DNA of 64,000 nt from contig JBBCBC010000025.1 in the NCBI GenBank assembly GCA_037126765.1, positions 15,370,175-15,434,174 of the forward strand, given 5' to 3'. The translations under genes were made by a program, and so were the position numbers. Every line of letters begins with the position of its first letter. Positions within the stretch are counted from its first letter, which is position 1. This stretch comes from Stenogyne calaminthoides (taxonomy: Eukaryota > Streptophyta > Magnoliopsida > Lamiales > Lamiaceae). Of this stretch, positions 35,261 to 47,640 are shown one piece after another. The notes under the pieces are model-generated. The model ran no database searches, had not been told where the DNA came from, and saw only the letters and a program-made list of their open reading frames with translations.

Positions 35261-35653
35261 AAAGTCGGATAACAAGTTACATATGAGATTACCCAATCCC
35301 AAGCCTTCCTTAGGTCGGGTTATCTCCCTGTACAATAGATATCCTAGCCTTTGAATCTGTTCTTATTGTCAAAGGATATCTCACCTTAGTTGGAAACCAA
35401 CCAAACCCCAAACCCTATTGCTAGGTAGTTTGAGTGTGTGATTGTTGGAGAGTGAGAGTTGTAAAGAGTTAGTAAGTTGCAGTTGAGTTCAGCCAGAAAA
35501 CTCTAGAGGAGAAGTTAGTAAGCTATTTGAGACAGTCTGAAAGCTTGTGTGTGTTTGAGTTAGTAAGCTGCAGTAGTTCAGCCAGAAAACTCATTGTAGA
35601 AAGTTAGTAAGCTATTGAGTTCAGTCTGAAAGCTTGAGGAAGTATTAGTAGCG

Positions 35654-36980
35654 TGTTGGGAAATGAATTTAATAAAAAGGATTTTGATTAGATCCCAAAA
35701 CCCCTGAGTATGACATGTTCAGGATAATCTTGATAGATGAGTCAGGATTCAGTTTTAGAGTGTTCAGGATATTATCTGCACCATGTATAGTCGGCGATAT
35801 ATAGAACAAAGTTAGTTTCAAGACTCAAGAAGAAATCGAGATATTGAAGAACTCAAGAGATATCGAGAACCAAGGCTCAGAGAACCCAAGCCTCGAGAGA
35901 ACCTCAAGACTCGAGAGAACTCAAGACTCGGAACCTCGAAGCCTCGTGAGAACTCAAGACTCGAGAGAACTCAAGACTCGGAGAACATGAAGACTCGTGA
36001 GAAATATCAAGGCACAAGAATTACTAAAGACTCAAGAATGTAATCAATGCTCAAGATATCCCGAATGTTCCGAGGCAATCAAGCCGAGGAATATAAACCG
36101 TGGAATCCAAATTGACGTGGACCAACGAGAGGAAGACAACCAAACTGAAAAAAGTTCTGCAGAACTTACAAAGAATAGTATGGATTTGAATGTGATTCTC
36201 TCCAACGGTAACATTCAAATCCACACTATAAATACAAGTTCTTCCTTCATTATCGGGTGTGGATGTGTGGATGCATGGAGATTATGCACAAAAATGCTAC
36301 AAAGCCAAAAGAGCGTTATAGTCAAAGCATTCCCACCCTAGAACACAAGTCCAGAGATATACAAATATATTCAAAGAGTGTTCTAGAACCCAACCTAAGC
36401 AACCCACGATGTATCATAAGCTTAGAGAGATTTTCCCAACCTTAGCATTGAGGTTAAACCATTGTAAGGGAAAATCTCACCATAGTTGGAGACAACACCA
36501 AACCCAAACCCAGTGGTGAAGTGAGGTAGTTGTTAGGGCAAACCCGAGTGAGGTGATAAGTCCCGGGGAGTGTGAACTCGTTAAACATCTAAGAGTTTGA
36601 GTTAGTAAACTACGGAGGTAGTCAGAAAGCTCAGGGTCGGGTTGAGTAAGTAAACTACGTGGAGTAGTCAGAAAGCTCAGGGCCGAGTTGAGTAAGTAAA
36701 CTACACGAGGTAGTCAGAAAGCTCAGAAGTTGATAAGGAATTTCCCTAGAGAGGGAGAGTGGATGTAGGACTGGCTGTCCGAACCACTATATATTGTTGT
36801 GTTGTTTACTGCTTTATGTTTATACTTGTCATATGCATCTAGCTATAAGCAAAACACAACACATGAGCTCCAAAGTTTAAAAAATTGGGAACACTCTGCC
36901 CTCACCCCTGTTTTATATGCACCGAATTAAAACGTTTTGCTTCCGCACGCGCAAAATAGGTTTTCCCACCGGGACCAACA
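35654..36980 (+). mobile_element. Solo LTR of a Sirevirus-type element (1327 bp)
   Basis: It runs TGTTGGGAAATG to CACCGGGACCAACA and has a perfect duplication TAGCG (35649-35653, 36981-36985). It interrupts the 5' LTR of the Sirevirus and belongs to a related family. A block at about 35860-36010 is a degenerate tandem repeat of ACTCGAGAGAACTCAAG. Confidence 0.92.
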
Positions 36981-37568
36981 TAGCGTGTTAAGGAATTTCT
37001 CTGAGGATCAGAGAGAGTTGACGTAGGAGCTTTGCCTCTGAACCACTATAAGTTGCTGTGTTGTTTGCTTTCTGCTCTGCATTTTAACTGTTGCATATTT
37101 TCACTGAAAGCATAGATTTTCCTGATATTCAGTTGGAATCAATCCACTGAGTGTGCATTGAATTGATCACAACCTTAACCACTGTTTTACTAAGGAAAAT
37201 TTTTTCAGCAAGATAAAACGAGTATAAACCTAGGGCCAACACATTCCGCACCCTTGATAAGCTAGAACAGATAATTATCAAACTGAACAAACTCTACTGA
37301 GTATTCAGTAAGATAGTTATCTGATCCAAGCTTCTCAGGACTCTGATAAAATCTCAGAATCAGATGGGCTAATCTGGTTAAGCTCTTGAAAGTTTTTCAG
37401 ATCATTGTCTCGAAGAGACTTTGACTCGGTGGCAATTTGTGCTTCTCGTATTAATTCTCGGGACATCCCGACCACCGATTTCAAAGGTAAAGAAAATTTT
37501 AAAAAAATCACTAAACACGTGTATTCCCCCCATACACGTGTAAGACTCGTTACACCGGGACCAACAAG

Positions 37569-37580
37569 TGGTATCAGAGC
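37569..37580 (+). promoter_or_regulatory. Primer binding site of the Sirevirus
   Basis: TGGTATCAGAGC, a perfect match to the common plant tRNA-Met complementary site, two bases after an LTR end. Confidence 0.9.
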
Positions 37581-37690
37581 AGTGGTTCATTTTGACCACT
37601 TGCTTTGGTAGCCATAGTATTGTTTACTGAGAGACTTTGATGGTCTACTGAATAGATCTTACTGCTGATATCTTACAAGGCTCATTCATC

Positions 37691-40100
37691 ATGCCTTCTA
37701 AGAAACTTCTTATGTTCTCTGTTGAGAACTATGACACATGGAGATTGAGAATGCAGGCACATCAGTATTCTAAGCATGAAAGAATGTGGAGAGTGGTCTC
37801 TCAAGGACCATTTAAGTACACTGTTGTGAATCCCATAATTACTGATACTGAGAGAGATGATCCCAGAGATTCCTAAATCTGATGACCAACTTACTCCTGA
37901 TGAGAGAAAGTTAGTCAACTTAGACTATATTGCTAAAGATACTCTATACAACACTATTGATGATGGTGTTATGAGGATGATTTCTCATTGTGAAACTGCT
38001 AAAGAAATATGGGACACACTTGCTATCATATGTCAAGGCACATATCACATTAAAGAAAACAAACTATCTGTTGCCATTGCAAAGTTTGACAGCTTTGAAA
38101 TGGAAGATGGTGAATCTATTGATAAACTGGAAGTCAGATTCACTAGTATCATGAATGATCTGAATGCTCTTGGAAAAAGATACCCAAAAAGAGAAGTGGC
38201 ACTGAAAATTCTTAGAGGATTATCTAAGAAATGGGATATACATGCTGTGGTGATTGAAAACACCAAGAGTATTGATTCTATGCCATACCAACAAGTTTTC
38301 TATGAACTGAAAGCTTATGAATTTGTGATTGATAAGAAAACAAAGAAATCTGACAGCAAATATGAATCTTCATCTAGCAAAAATGTAGCTTTCAAAGCTA
38401 AAGAAAAATCATGTAAAGCTAGAGAGTCTGATAACTCACCTGCCAAAAATCAAGATGAGCAAGAGGATAAGCTAGTACTGTTGGCAAGGAGGTTTGAAAG
38501 ACTCAATAGAAGATATGGAAAGTACAAAAAGTACTACAAGAATAACAGGTACAGGAACAGGAATAACTCAGAAGCTGAGGACAAGTCCACTGAGAAAAGG
38601 AAGGACCACAAAACTGAAGGATCTTCATCCAAAAAGAAGGACTCCAAGACCAAGGATGAGAGTGATCAGGATGATGATATCAACAGATGCTATAACTGCA
38701 AGAAGAAGGGTCACTTCCAGTATGATTGTCCTGAGCTGAGTGCCAAAGAAAGAAAGGAAAGGCAAGCCAAAAGAGACAGAAAAAATTCAAGCAAAAAGGC
38801 TATGGTTGCTGAAGAAGAAGAACAACCTGAAGAAGAATCCAGCTCTTCAGAAGAAATGTTCTCAAACAGTGACAGTGATATGTCTGCCTTGTTGTCATTG
38901 AGGAGGTAAATTCTTCTATCTCAGTTGCTGCTCCCACACAAACACCTGAGTTATCAAGTTCAACTATAACTAGTAATTTTGACCTGATGGATTCTTTTGA
39001 GAATCTTATGAAGGACTATTCTGTGTTACAAGAACTGTTCATAGAAACTCAAGAGCAGAATAAGGAACTGACTGCTGAGAATCTGAAGTGGAAAAACTCT
39101 AATACTGCTGAGATCACTTCTCAATTAATGGGAACTACTGATGAACTGGATGTTCTGAAAGTACAACTCTCAGAAAAAGAGAAAATGATAGTGGTCCTGA
39201 AAGGAAAATTAGAGAAATCCACTGAGGAAAATCAACTTATCAGGACTGAATTCAATGACCTCTTTGAGAAACATGAAACTCTAAAGAAAAGTGAGGATAG
39301 CTTGCGGAGAAATGTAGCTCTATTGAATTCTGCATCTAAAGCAATCGATGAAATTCAGAGTTATCAAAGACCTACAACTATAAAGGCTGGATTGGGATAT
39401 AATCCAGGGGGAACCTCACAAGGTCATCTGAATGATGCTTCTTCTAGTGGCACTAAGACTGTCTTTGTTAAACCGGCGGTTTGTACTGATCTTCTTATTG
39501 AAGAACAACCCCGTGTTTTAAACAAGGGTAAAGGACCTATGGTTTCAGAGAACCTGAAGGTTCAGGAAAGAAAGCCCAAACTTCAGGAAAAGGCTAGAAA
39601 CCTGAACACTCAGTAGGAAATCCTCAGGCCAGTACTTCAAAGCCTCAGGCTAAGAATACCAACCTGAAGAAATCTGCACTGAACCATCAGAGGAATCTTC
39701 AGAAGAGAAACACTCAACAGAGATATTCTCAACTGAAGAGACCAAGTCCTCAGGATACTGAAAGACCACAATTTCAGTACAAGCAACCTAAACCCCACTT
39801 GCCTAAGGGTAAAGGTTTCCTGAACCCAAGTCAGCAGAGACATAGACCAGCTGCACCAAGGCCAAAGCATTGGAACAAGAGGTCTGAACCCAAGAAGAAC
39901 TCTAAGGCTCATGTTCATGCTAAGGCTGGCTCTCATACACAGGATACTGCCAAGGCACCTAGGGTGGTGAATGTGTATGTAGATGTTTATGAAAGACAAA
40001 TCAACCACTCTAAAGTAATTAGAGTTATCAGGCAGATTTGGGTTCCAAAAGGTACAGCTAACCTGGTAGGACCCTACACCAAATGGGTACCTAAGGCCTG
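37691..40100 (+). pseudogene. Sirevirus gag, frameshifted
   Basis: Translation starts at the ATG at 37691 (MPSKKLLMFSVENYDTWRLR) and shifts frame near 37857. The next frame (37857-38909) carries the gag core and a perfect zinc knuckle CYNCKKKGHFQYDC (about 38689), then an acidic Ser/Glu tail. A stop near 38907 is followed by a Leu/Glu/Lys-rich coiled coil (38987-39616) and, in another frame, a basic region ending IRQIWVPKGTANLVGPYTKW, the usual segment before protease in Sireviruses. Gag forms the virus-like particle. Three or more lesions make it non-functional. Confidence 0.88.
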
Positions 40101-40173
40101 ATCTATTTTTCAGGTGAAGGAAAAGGGCACTGAGATGAATGAAGACAACATAGCCCTGATGAGTGGAAGTTAA

Positions 40174-43100
40174 ATGGCTCCTGCTGCATGGTATCTGGAC
40201 AGTGGATGTTCAAGACACATGACGGCATATAAACAATTACTCACTAACTATGTTGAGCAAAAAGGCCCTCGGATTACTTTTGGAGACAATTCCAAAGGAC
40301 AAACAGAAGGATATGGAACTCTTGAAGTTGATTCTGTTCATATCCATGGTGTATCATATGTTTCTGGTTTAAAGCATAATTTGCTTTCTATCAGTCAATT
40401 TTGTGACAAAGGATTCAGTGTTGAGTTCTCAAAGAACTTATGGTATATGAAAGACAATGCTTCACAACAAATATTACTGACTGGTACTAGAAAAGGAAAT
40501 GTGTATCTTGCTGATTGGAGATTATCTCCTAAAGATACATGCTTGGTTGCAAAATGTTCTACTGATACCAGTTGGTTATGGCACAAAAGACTGAATCACT
40601 TAAACTTCAAAACCCTGAACAAACTTGCAAGATTAGAACTTGTGAGGGGGTTACCAAATGAAGTATTCAGTAAAGATCATGTTGTGATGCTTGTCAGAAA
40701 GGAAAACAAATCAGAGCATCATTCAAAAGCAAAGCAGAAGTTTCTACTGATAGAATACTTCAACTGTTACATATGGATCTATTCGGTCCAGTAACACCTG
40801 TGAGCACTAATGCCAGAAAATACACACTTGTGGTGGTTGATGACTACTCTAGATATACTTGGGTCATATTCTTACTCAGTAAGAAAGAGACTCAGACAAA
40901 ACTGCCTGAATTACTGAAAAGACTCAGTATTGAAAATAATTTGAGTGTGGTCAAAATTAGATTAGATAAAGGCACTGAATTTATAAACCATATTATATCT
41001 GATTATTGTGTGGCAAATGGAATAGGTCATGAAACATCAACTGCAAGGACCGCACAACAGAATGGTGTTGCAGAAAGAAGAAATAGGACACTGAAAGAAG
41101 CTGCAAGAACAATGATTGTTGAAGCTGATATTCCTAAGAGATTTTGGGCTGAAGCTATCAACACTGCATGCTACTCTCAGAACAGATCCATGCTTACAAA
41201 GAATCAAGGAAAAACACCTTATGAGCTGTGGAATGAAAGGAAGCCTCTTATCTCTTTCTTTCGTGTGTTTGGTTGTAAGTGTTTCATACAGAATAATGGT
41301 AAAGATCAGTTGAAAATCTTTGATAGTAAAGCTGATGAAGGAATATTCTTAGGATATTCTGAAGTCAGTAAAGCCTTCAGAGTTTACAACTGTAGGACCC
41401 TTATTGTAGAAGAAACACCTCATGTTGTTTTTGATGAATCTGCTTATGTTCAGAAGAAACAGGAACATGACTCAGGAGATCTGACAAAGAGAATCACCAG
41501 ACTTAGCCTGAAGAAGAATGATAAAACATCCTCAGAGCCTGAAAAGAAGAAGTCAATCACTTTCTATGAATGGAGTGAGTCAGACTCAGACAAAGAAGCT
41601 CAGGATGGAAATACACAGGCTGGTGAAACTCAGGATGATAGTTCTCCTCTGAAGGAAAGCCAACACACTGAAGCTGACCAATCTGAACATACACCAGTTC
41701 AGACTCAGGTATGTAATGCCGGTGAAGATGTGGTCACAGCTGAGGCAAACTCTGAATCTACAACCAAGGGGGAACAAATGTCACTAACAATATTCTGAAT
41801 GGAATTTCCCCTGAAGAAGATGATTCACTCTCTCATTTTCTGTTGTTCCCTGAGTTTAATGAAATACCTGAACCTAACATTTCTGATGTTGAGGATACTA
41901 CTGAAGGGGGAACATCAAGGAGAAGGTGGTTAGATAGTCATCCCTCAAGTCAGATTGTGGGTAATCTATCAGAAGGTGATAGAACAAGAAAGTTCCATGG
42001 TGAAAGTGCTCTATTCTGCTTCTTCCTATCTGAGAAGGAACCAACTGAGATTGAAGAGGCCCTTCAAGATTCGTTTTGGATTACTGCTATGCAAGAAGAG
42101 CTGAACCAATTCTCAAGAAATGAAGTTTGGGAGCTAGTAGATAGACCTAAGAGGCACAATGTGATTGGAACTAAGTGGATATTCAAGAACAAGAGAGTTG
42201 AAAACAACAACATTGTAAGAAACAAGGAAAGGCTAGTTGCACAAGGTTATTCCCAAGAAGAAGGCTTGGATTATGATGAAACCTTTGCACCTGTTGCAAG
42301 ACTAGAAGCCATCAGATTGTTTCTTGCATATGCTGCTCACATGAAATTCACAGTCTACCAGATGGATGTGAAAAGTGCATTTCTGAATGGTGTGCTTAAA
42401 GAAGAGGTGTATGTGGAACAACCTCCTGGATTTCGTCAGAATGACCAAGTTTACAGGCTCAGAAAAGCCTTGTATGGTCTGAAGCAAGCACCCAGAGCAT
42501 GGTATGATACACTTTCTCAATTTCTTATTGATCATGGTTTTACCAAAGGAACAGTGGAAGAACCTTGTTCAGGATAGAAGATGGGAAAGACATCTTACTA
42601 GTTTAGATTTATGTGGATGACATCGTATTTGGATCTCCTAATCATCGGATGTGTTAGAAGTTCTCTGCCCTGATGAAAGGAAAGTTTGAGATGTCAATGA
42701 TGGGGGAGATGAATTTCTTTGTAGGACTTCAGGTGAAACAAACTAAGAAAGGAATATTTATCAATCAGGCAAAGTACATCAGAGATCTGATTGCTAAATA
42801 TGGTGTGCAGAATTGCAATGCAGTTAGAATTCCTATGAATACTAACTACAAGATGGATCCTGATCCTGAAGGCAAGTCAGTTAATCACACTAATTATAGA
42901 GGGATCATTGGATCATTGCTATATCTCATAACAAGTAGGCCTGATATTACTTTTGCTGTTGGAATATGTGTAAGATACCAAGCTAATCCTAAGGCTAGTC
43001 ACATGGAAACTGCCAAAAAGATCCTGAAATATCTTAAAGGCACAGTGAATACAGGATTATGGTATCCAGCTGATGATAACCTTGAATTAACTGGTTATTC

Positions 43101-43557
43101 AGATGCTGATTATGGTGGTTGTAGAATTGACAAGAAGTCCACTACAAGAACTTGTCAATTTCTTGGAAGTAAACTGATATCATGGTTTTCAAAGAAACAG
43201 GCCTCAGTAGCAACCAACACTACTGAAGCTGAATACATGGCTGCAGGAAGCTGTTGTGCACTGATTCTTTGGCTCAGACAACAATTGAGGGATTACAAGG
43301 TTGTAGCCAATGATGTACCTATATTTTGTGATAATAATAATGTAATCCCTATTACACAAAATCCGGTATTACACACCAGATGTAAACATGTTGATATCAG
43401 ACATCACTTCATCAGAGATCATGTTGAGAAAAAGGATATAAGGATGGAGAAAATTCATACTGATAAACAGAGAGCTGATATTTTGACAAAACCATTGGCT
43501 GAGTCAAGATTTCAGGAACTATCAGTACAATTAGGTATGTTGGATCCAGGTGAGTGA
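40174..43557 (+). pseudogene. Sirevirus pol (protease, integrase, RT, RNase H), frameshifted
   Basis: Protease has LDSGCSRHMT. Integrase begins WLWHKRLNHLNF; its Cys pair falls in a frameshift near 40690, and it continues MDLFGPVTP, VVDDYSRYTW, RLDKGTEF (most relatives have RSDHGTEF or similar) and NGVAERRNRTLKEA. RT has QMDVKSAFLNG, LYGLKQAPRAWY and YVDDIVFGS, the last just after an in-frame TAG near 42605. RNase H (42673-43557) has SDADYGG, NTTEAEYMAAG and ADILTKPLAE. Breaks occur near 40700, 41798, 42576 and 42605. Order and motifs identify copia; the preceding gag and following gene point to Sirevirus. Confidence 0.92.
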
Positions 43558-44134
43558 ATTCACTAAAGGGAGAAGTCCTTCAGGTGCATGAAGTTATTCA
43601 GGAGGAATAACTCAGGACAGAATTTTCTCAGGAAGGAAACTGAGACTCAGGATAATTCTTGTCAAGGTCAGTATTCAGTAAGGATTATGCATTCGAAATA
43701 ATCCTGAAGTGATGTTGACACATGCATTAATTCACAACATTTATTTCACTCAGTAATCATTTGGAATAAATGACAAAAGACCTGAACTTTTAAGCGAGAA
43801 TGTTTGAAGTATTTTTGACTGGAAGAAAATACGAACAGTCGTCTTGTTTATCGAGAAACATCCATTTGTCAACCTATAAACCGCTATTTGCCTGTTATCC
43901 AGAAAATTAGCCAAAAATAGCCATACCCTCAAGATTTCCTTAAAATCCGATTAAATCTCAGCCATTCATTATATTTTCCTAGATTTAATCACAGCCCTTG
44001 ATATATGATTTTCAAATCATATATAAACCAACTGTTTACCTTCATTCGTCACTTTGCATTCAAACGATTCAAAACCTCAAAACCCTTCAATCTTAAAAAA
44101 CCCTCATATTCCATTACCCAGAAATATTCTTAAA

Positions 44135-47100
44135 ATGGAGTTTCCAAGCTATGCGATGATCAAGGATCTTGCGGAGACAGAGAAACCATACTTCGAGCAC
44201 GTGGTGGCCATGATAGACAATAAGGCTACCAAGGTGGAAGAAGAAGCTTTGAATATGTTGCGGATGGCTCATCTGTCGCCATTGGTGAGCAACATGCCAG
44301 ATTTGGAGTTGTCCCAAGAGGTTTTACAATTCGTTGTTAACCTTCGTGAAGGAGGACGGGGTGGTTTAGTTTCGCAGCTAAGTTTCGACACTTACGCAAA
44401 ATCGAAAGCAGAGGTTGTGTGCACCAAGGAGGTAGTCTTGTCCTTGGATGATATTAATTCCGTTTTTGAATTAAATGATAGAGGAGAGGATCCAACTCTC
44501 TATATGACTGGAAGGGAACAGGAAATTCTGGATCGTTTGCGGAATTGAAGGCGGAGTTAAAAGGAGCTTTGCATAAACGGTGTCTTAAGCCGAAGTACAG
44601 AGTGTTGATTGACATCATGGCTAAGTTCTTAATGAGCACTTCTGATTGTTTGGAGCAGGTGAGCCGAAACAAGTTGAGGCTCATGGTTGCGATTGAGGAC
44701 TCGCCCTCTATTGATTTAAATTGGTTGAAGTTTTTGGTGGATTACATTCTTCACCAAAACCAGAAATTAAAGTATGCTAAGGGAGCATTCACGAAGAGTG
44801 GGAAGGTCTTGTTTGGGACGAAGATCAACTTCTTGATTGAGACCTTGCCCAGAGAAAACATGTTCTTGATGACCAGAGTGGAATTTTCTCGGACTCGGAT
44901 CATGTTCCGAAAGCCCAAGTCCCAGAAAAGGAAGGCTGCTCCATCAGGTAGCCAAGGTTCTATGGTTCAGGAGGAACCAGAAGAACAGGATGAATCTGAT
45001 TCTGATCAGGACGATGTGGTACTCACTGAAGTCATTCAGAAGAAGTCCAGGACAACATCAGTAAAACATCCTGAGGAGTCAGGAGAGGAGGAGAAAAGGA
45101 AGAAATCTCTCGTGCTACTGAGAGTAAAAAGAGAGATTGGAGAGAAAAAGAAGGCTCAGGATGAGCAAAAGAAGAAAAAGAAGAGGCTCAGAACGATTAG
45201 GGAACAGGAGTCAGGAGTGAAGTCCCCACTCGATACACTAGCCAAGGCAGTATCTCAGGCTGCTGCGGCTGAAACCACTCAGGCAGTGATTCCCTCAGGA
45301 GGTGAAGGAGGTGAAAAAGACGTCATTACTGAGGTACTTGGTACTAGTATTGGCGATGGCCGAATTACCCAGGATCTTCACAGGTTCCCAAAAACCTGTT
45401 GAAGAAAGCCAAATTACCCTCCCACCCACTCACCCCTCAGAGCCATATATATCTATACCTTCAGAGGCTCATTCTAGCTCTGAAGAGGAGGCACCTGTTC
45501 CTGAACTCAGGAAAGGTGAAGCTGAAGAGAGGGAGTGGAGGCAGAAAGCTGAAAGGTTCATCTTGGATGGATACCCGAAATTAGTGAACTATCCCGATCT
45601 TCAGGATATGTTCTTCAGGCTGAAAACCGCCATGTTGATTGTCAATCAATCCTTTGCTATGATGCTGAAGATTGGCTGAGGAGGTCGCTGAGCTTTACGC
45701 CTTTTCAGGTCTGGGGAAAAGGAGACTAAGAATCAAGCAGGTTGAGTTCGATGCTCTTGTGCTGAAAAAGATTGCTGAGAGGGAGCCAGCCAGTCAGGCT
45801 GAAGGAAAGCCAGGGGATCAGGACAAGGATGATCAGGATCCTACTCAGGACAGAAATGAGGAAGATGTTCCTGAAGGGAAGACAAAGCATGCTGAGTCAA
45901 GTGTGGAGGCTACAATTCAGGGGGAACAAGCTCAGGATGTTCCACCCTGCAGACGATAATATTTGGCCAGACAATTCAATATCCTTCAGAGCCTGAGGTT
46001 GTGGTCACTGAGATGACAGATGCTGGAGTGCAAACAGAAGTTGAGATTCCCATTCCTCCACCACCAGATTTCGATCTCACACCAGTATTAGAGAAGCTTA
46101 CCAAGCTTGAGCCACTCATTGAACAGATTTCAAAGCTCGAGTCTCTGGTAGACCAAGTATCCAAACTTACTGAGGCACAATCTTCTCAGAGCACAATGGT
46201 TGAATTGCTGAACACATCCATGGTGAAAGCAGATCAGGTAACTCTATTATCTACATCCATTGATAATAAGTTTACTAAGATGAATGCTAGACTAGGAGAT
46301 GTGTCTAGAGATGTGTTGGAAGAGTTGGAGAAGAAATTTGTGCTACGGTCTAAAATGCTAGAAGAGATGATGAACGCAAGGACTAAAGAACTTGTCAAAG
46401 CTGTTGTTGAGGAAATGAGCTCATCACTCATGACCAAGATACGTGCTACTTTCGGAGGACTTGCTGAGGACACTGCTACAGGGTTGAATGTGCTTCAGAG
46501 GCTTCAGGATGAAAACTTCCATATTGCTGCTGAACTTCAATCTGTTGGACTTGAGCAACTACACATGGACAGAACCCTTTCGGAGTTATTGGCTAATTAT
46601 GATGCCAAAAAGGGGGAAAGCTATGATATGCTCACAAAGCTGCCAACAATTGAAGGGAAGTTGCTGACTCAGGAGGAGACTGTGGTGCTTAAGGGAAAGA
46701 GAAAGATGCCTGAAGTGACAGTGCATCCTGATGCTGCAGCTAATGTCCTTCAGGAACGGGCGAAAATACAGAGAGCTCATGAGTCCAACAGAATGGGGGA
46801 AGCTTATGCAATCATGAATCCAACTCCTACTGATACTAAAGCTCAGATAAAAGCACCTGCAGATAAGCCAATCAGGAGGAAACTTTCTGGAGAATTCTCT
46901 GAGACTGAAGCCCACAGGAGCGAAGAATCTGAAACTGATGAACTCTTCAAAGAGGGAGTTGGTGAGTATGATGTGGCATCTAAGAGAATGGACTGGGATT
47001 GGCACAATTCAGTGAAGATGATAGAAGCTGAGAAGAGAAGGAAGGCTGTTGTTTCTGTGTCAGGATCAGAGATGACCAGAAAAGCAAGAGAGGAAGCCAA

Positions 47101-47359
47101 GAGGAACAGAGGTGGATTCCAGAGGATGATATACAGGAGGAGAGACACAAAGCAAAGGAAGAGGATGTGGCCTCATATGGATAAATGGATGCCCATTGAG
47201 CTAAATGATAAGTGGGAAACGGCCAAGAGGGAATTTGTGTTCAATTATGACATTTTACAGGTCTGGCCGCGTTCCATTACTGACAGGGATGATGCTTTCA
47301 TTGCCTACATTCGGAAGAACTTCACTATTGAATGCCAGAAATGGTTCAATGTGTGCTAA
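44135..47359 (+). pseudogene. Sirevirus env-like second gene, frameshifted and 3'-truncated
   Basis: About 580 bases after pol a new reading begins with MEFPSYAMIKDLAETEKPYF (44135) and continues through frames 44545-45402, 45302-45679, 45672-45959 and 46001-47359. It totals about 1050 codons if the shifts are ignored. The N-terminal third is globular; the middle is Glu/Lys/Gln-rich with bipartite basic runs. About 46080-46450 is a heptad-rich coiled coil; the C-terminal part is basic and Trp-containing. I do not see a convincing signal peptide or membrane segment. Position and length fit the env-like ORF of Sireviruses, whose function is unproven. The TAA that ends it lies in filler DNA at the junction, so the true C-terminus is missing. 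Confidence 0.72.
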
Positions 47360-47504
47360 GCCTCTTTTTAAAATGTTATAGGGACAAAAATTTAAATAAA
47401 TAAATCATTAGGCAAGGCTTAATTTGCACAAAACAAAAAGTTTAGAAGGATAAGATGGTCTAAAAATGATTTTCAAAGCTAAGCCTCTTTTTAAGATGTT
47501 ATAG
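47355..47504. repeat. Filler DNA and 39-bp repeat at the Sirevirus 3' junction
   Basis: GCTAAGCCTCTTTTTAAAAT and the following six bases (47355-47380) recur at 47478-47503 with one mismatch, where they are part of the Helitron 5' end. Directly after comes 47381-47419, a copy of 28413-28451. So the right edge of the Sirevirus carries a copied Helitron tip plus a duplication of the left flank. Confidence 0.85.
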
Positions 47505-47599
47505 ACTATATATTATAGATTATAGATTAGTATGCTTATTTTTATCTTATTAATATAATAGTATACAACTATTAATGCCTATATATTTTAAGTCTTACG

Positions 47600-47630
<31 letters not shown>

Positions 47631-47640
47631 TATAATATAT
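47600..47640. repeat. (TG)n(TA)n microsatellite
   Basis: GTGTGTGTATATATAT and more TA repeats, in the right half of the interrupted solo LTR. Confidence 0.9.

Larger units (their letters stand above)
29317..35337 (-). mobile_element. Deleted Tat-lineage gypsy element with antisense extra gene
   Basis: A perfect duplication GATAT (29312-29316, 35338-35342) flanks it. On the minus strand the order is: first ~77 bases of the 5' LTR (35337-35261), the C-terminal part of integrase (about 35260-34790), non-coding DNA, a region carrying a plus-strand extra gene, a purine tract GAGGGGCAATTGT, and a complete 3' LTR (29897-29317). Most of the 5' LTR, gag and pol is deleted. LTR ends are TGTTGTAC and GTACAACA; the last CA is mutated to TA at 35337. 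An antisense gene between pol and 3' LTR is known from Tat-lineage plant gypsy elements. Confidence 0.82.
28452..37566 (+). repeat. 5' LTR of the Sirevirus, interrupted twice
   Basis: LTR sequence is found at 28452-29316, 35343-35653 and 36986-37566. Its start (GGGAGATGAATTTAATAAAAG) resembles the start of the solo LTR at 35654, which keeps the usual TGTTGGG, and its end CCGGGACCAACA lies two bases before the primer site. A second LTR-like end, GGGCCAACA, occurs at 37241, so the true LTR might be a composite of two LTRs. I prefer the simple reading. Confidence 0.65.
28452..47380 (+). mobile_element. Truncated Sirevirus (copia, SIRE/Maximus type) with env-like gene
   Basis: It has a 5' LTR, a perfect primer site (37569-37580), a long gag with CCHC knuckle and coiled coil, pol in copia order, and a second large gene after pol. 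A gene after pol and an extended coiled-coil gag are typical of Sireviruses. No 3' LTR is present: the sequence stops inside the end of the env-like gene, followed by filler and a 39-bp repeat of the left flank. The 5' LTR was later hit by two insertions. All genes have frameshifts. Confidence 0.85.
18642..47526 (-). mobile_element. Helitron-like element with captured gene fragments (contains later nested insertions)
   Basis: On the minus strand its 3' end is CTAG followed by T (18645-18641), with a hairpin ACGTGC-GAA-GCACGT nine bases inside, which is the classical Helitron terminus. The likely 5' end is TCTATAATCTATAATATATAG preceded by A at 47527 (47519 is equally possible because of a 7-bp repeat), giving the expected insertion between A and T with no target duplication. 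Between the ends, after subtracting younger insertions, about 5.8 kb remain, with intron-exon fragments of host genes on the same strand. No Rep/helicase gene is seen, so it would be non-autonomous. The 5' end is less certain than the 3' end. Confidence 0.62.

Noticed and set aside
37242..37566. A separate LTR starting after GGGCCAACA at 37241
   Set aside because: No target duplication was found for an LTR ending at 37241, and the sequence continues to a proper LTR end next to the primer site; left as an alternative.
46586..47005. Minus-strand frame over the env-like gene
   Set aside because: Shadow of the plus-strand coding region; no recognisable motif.
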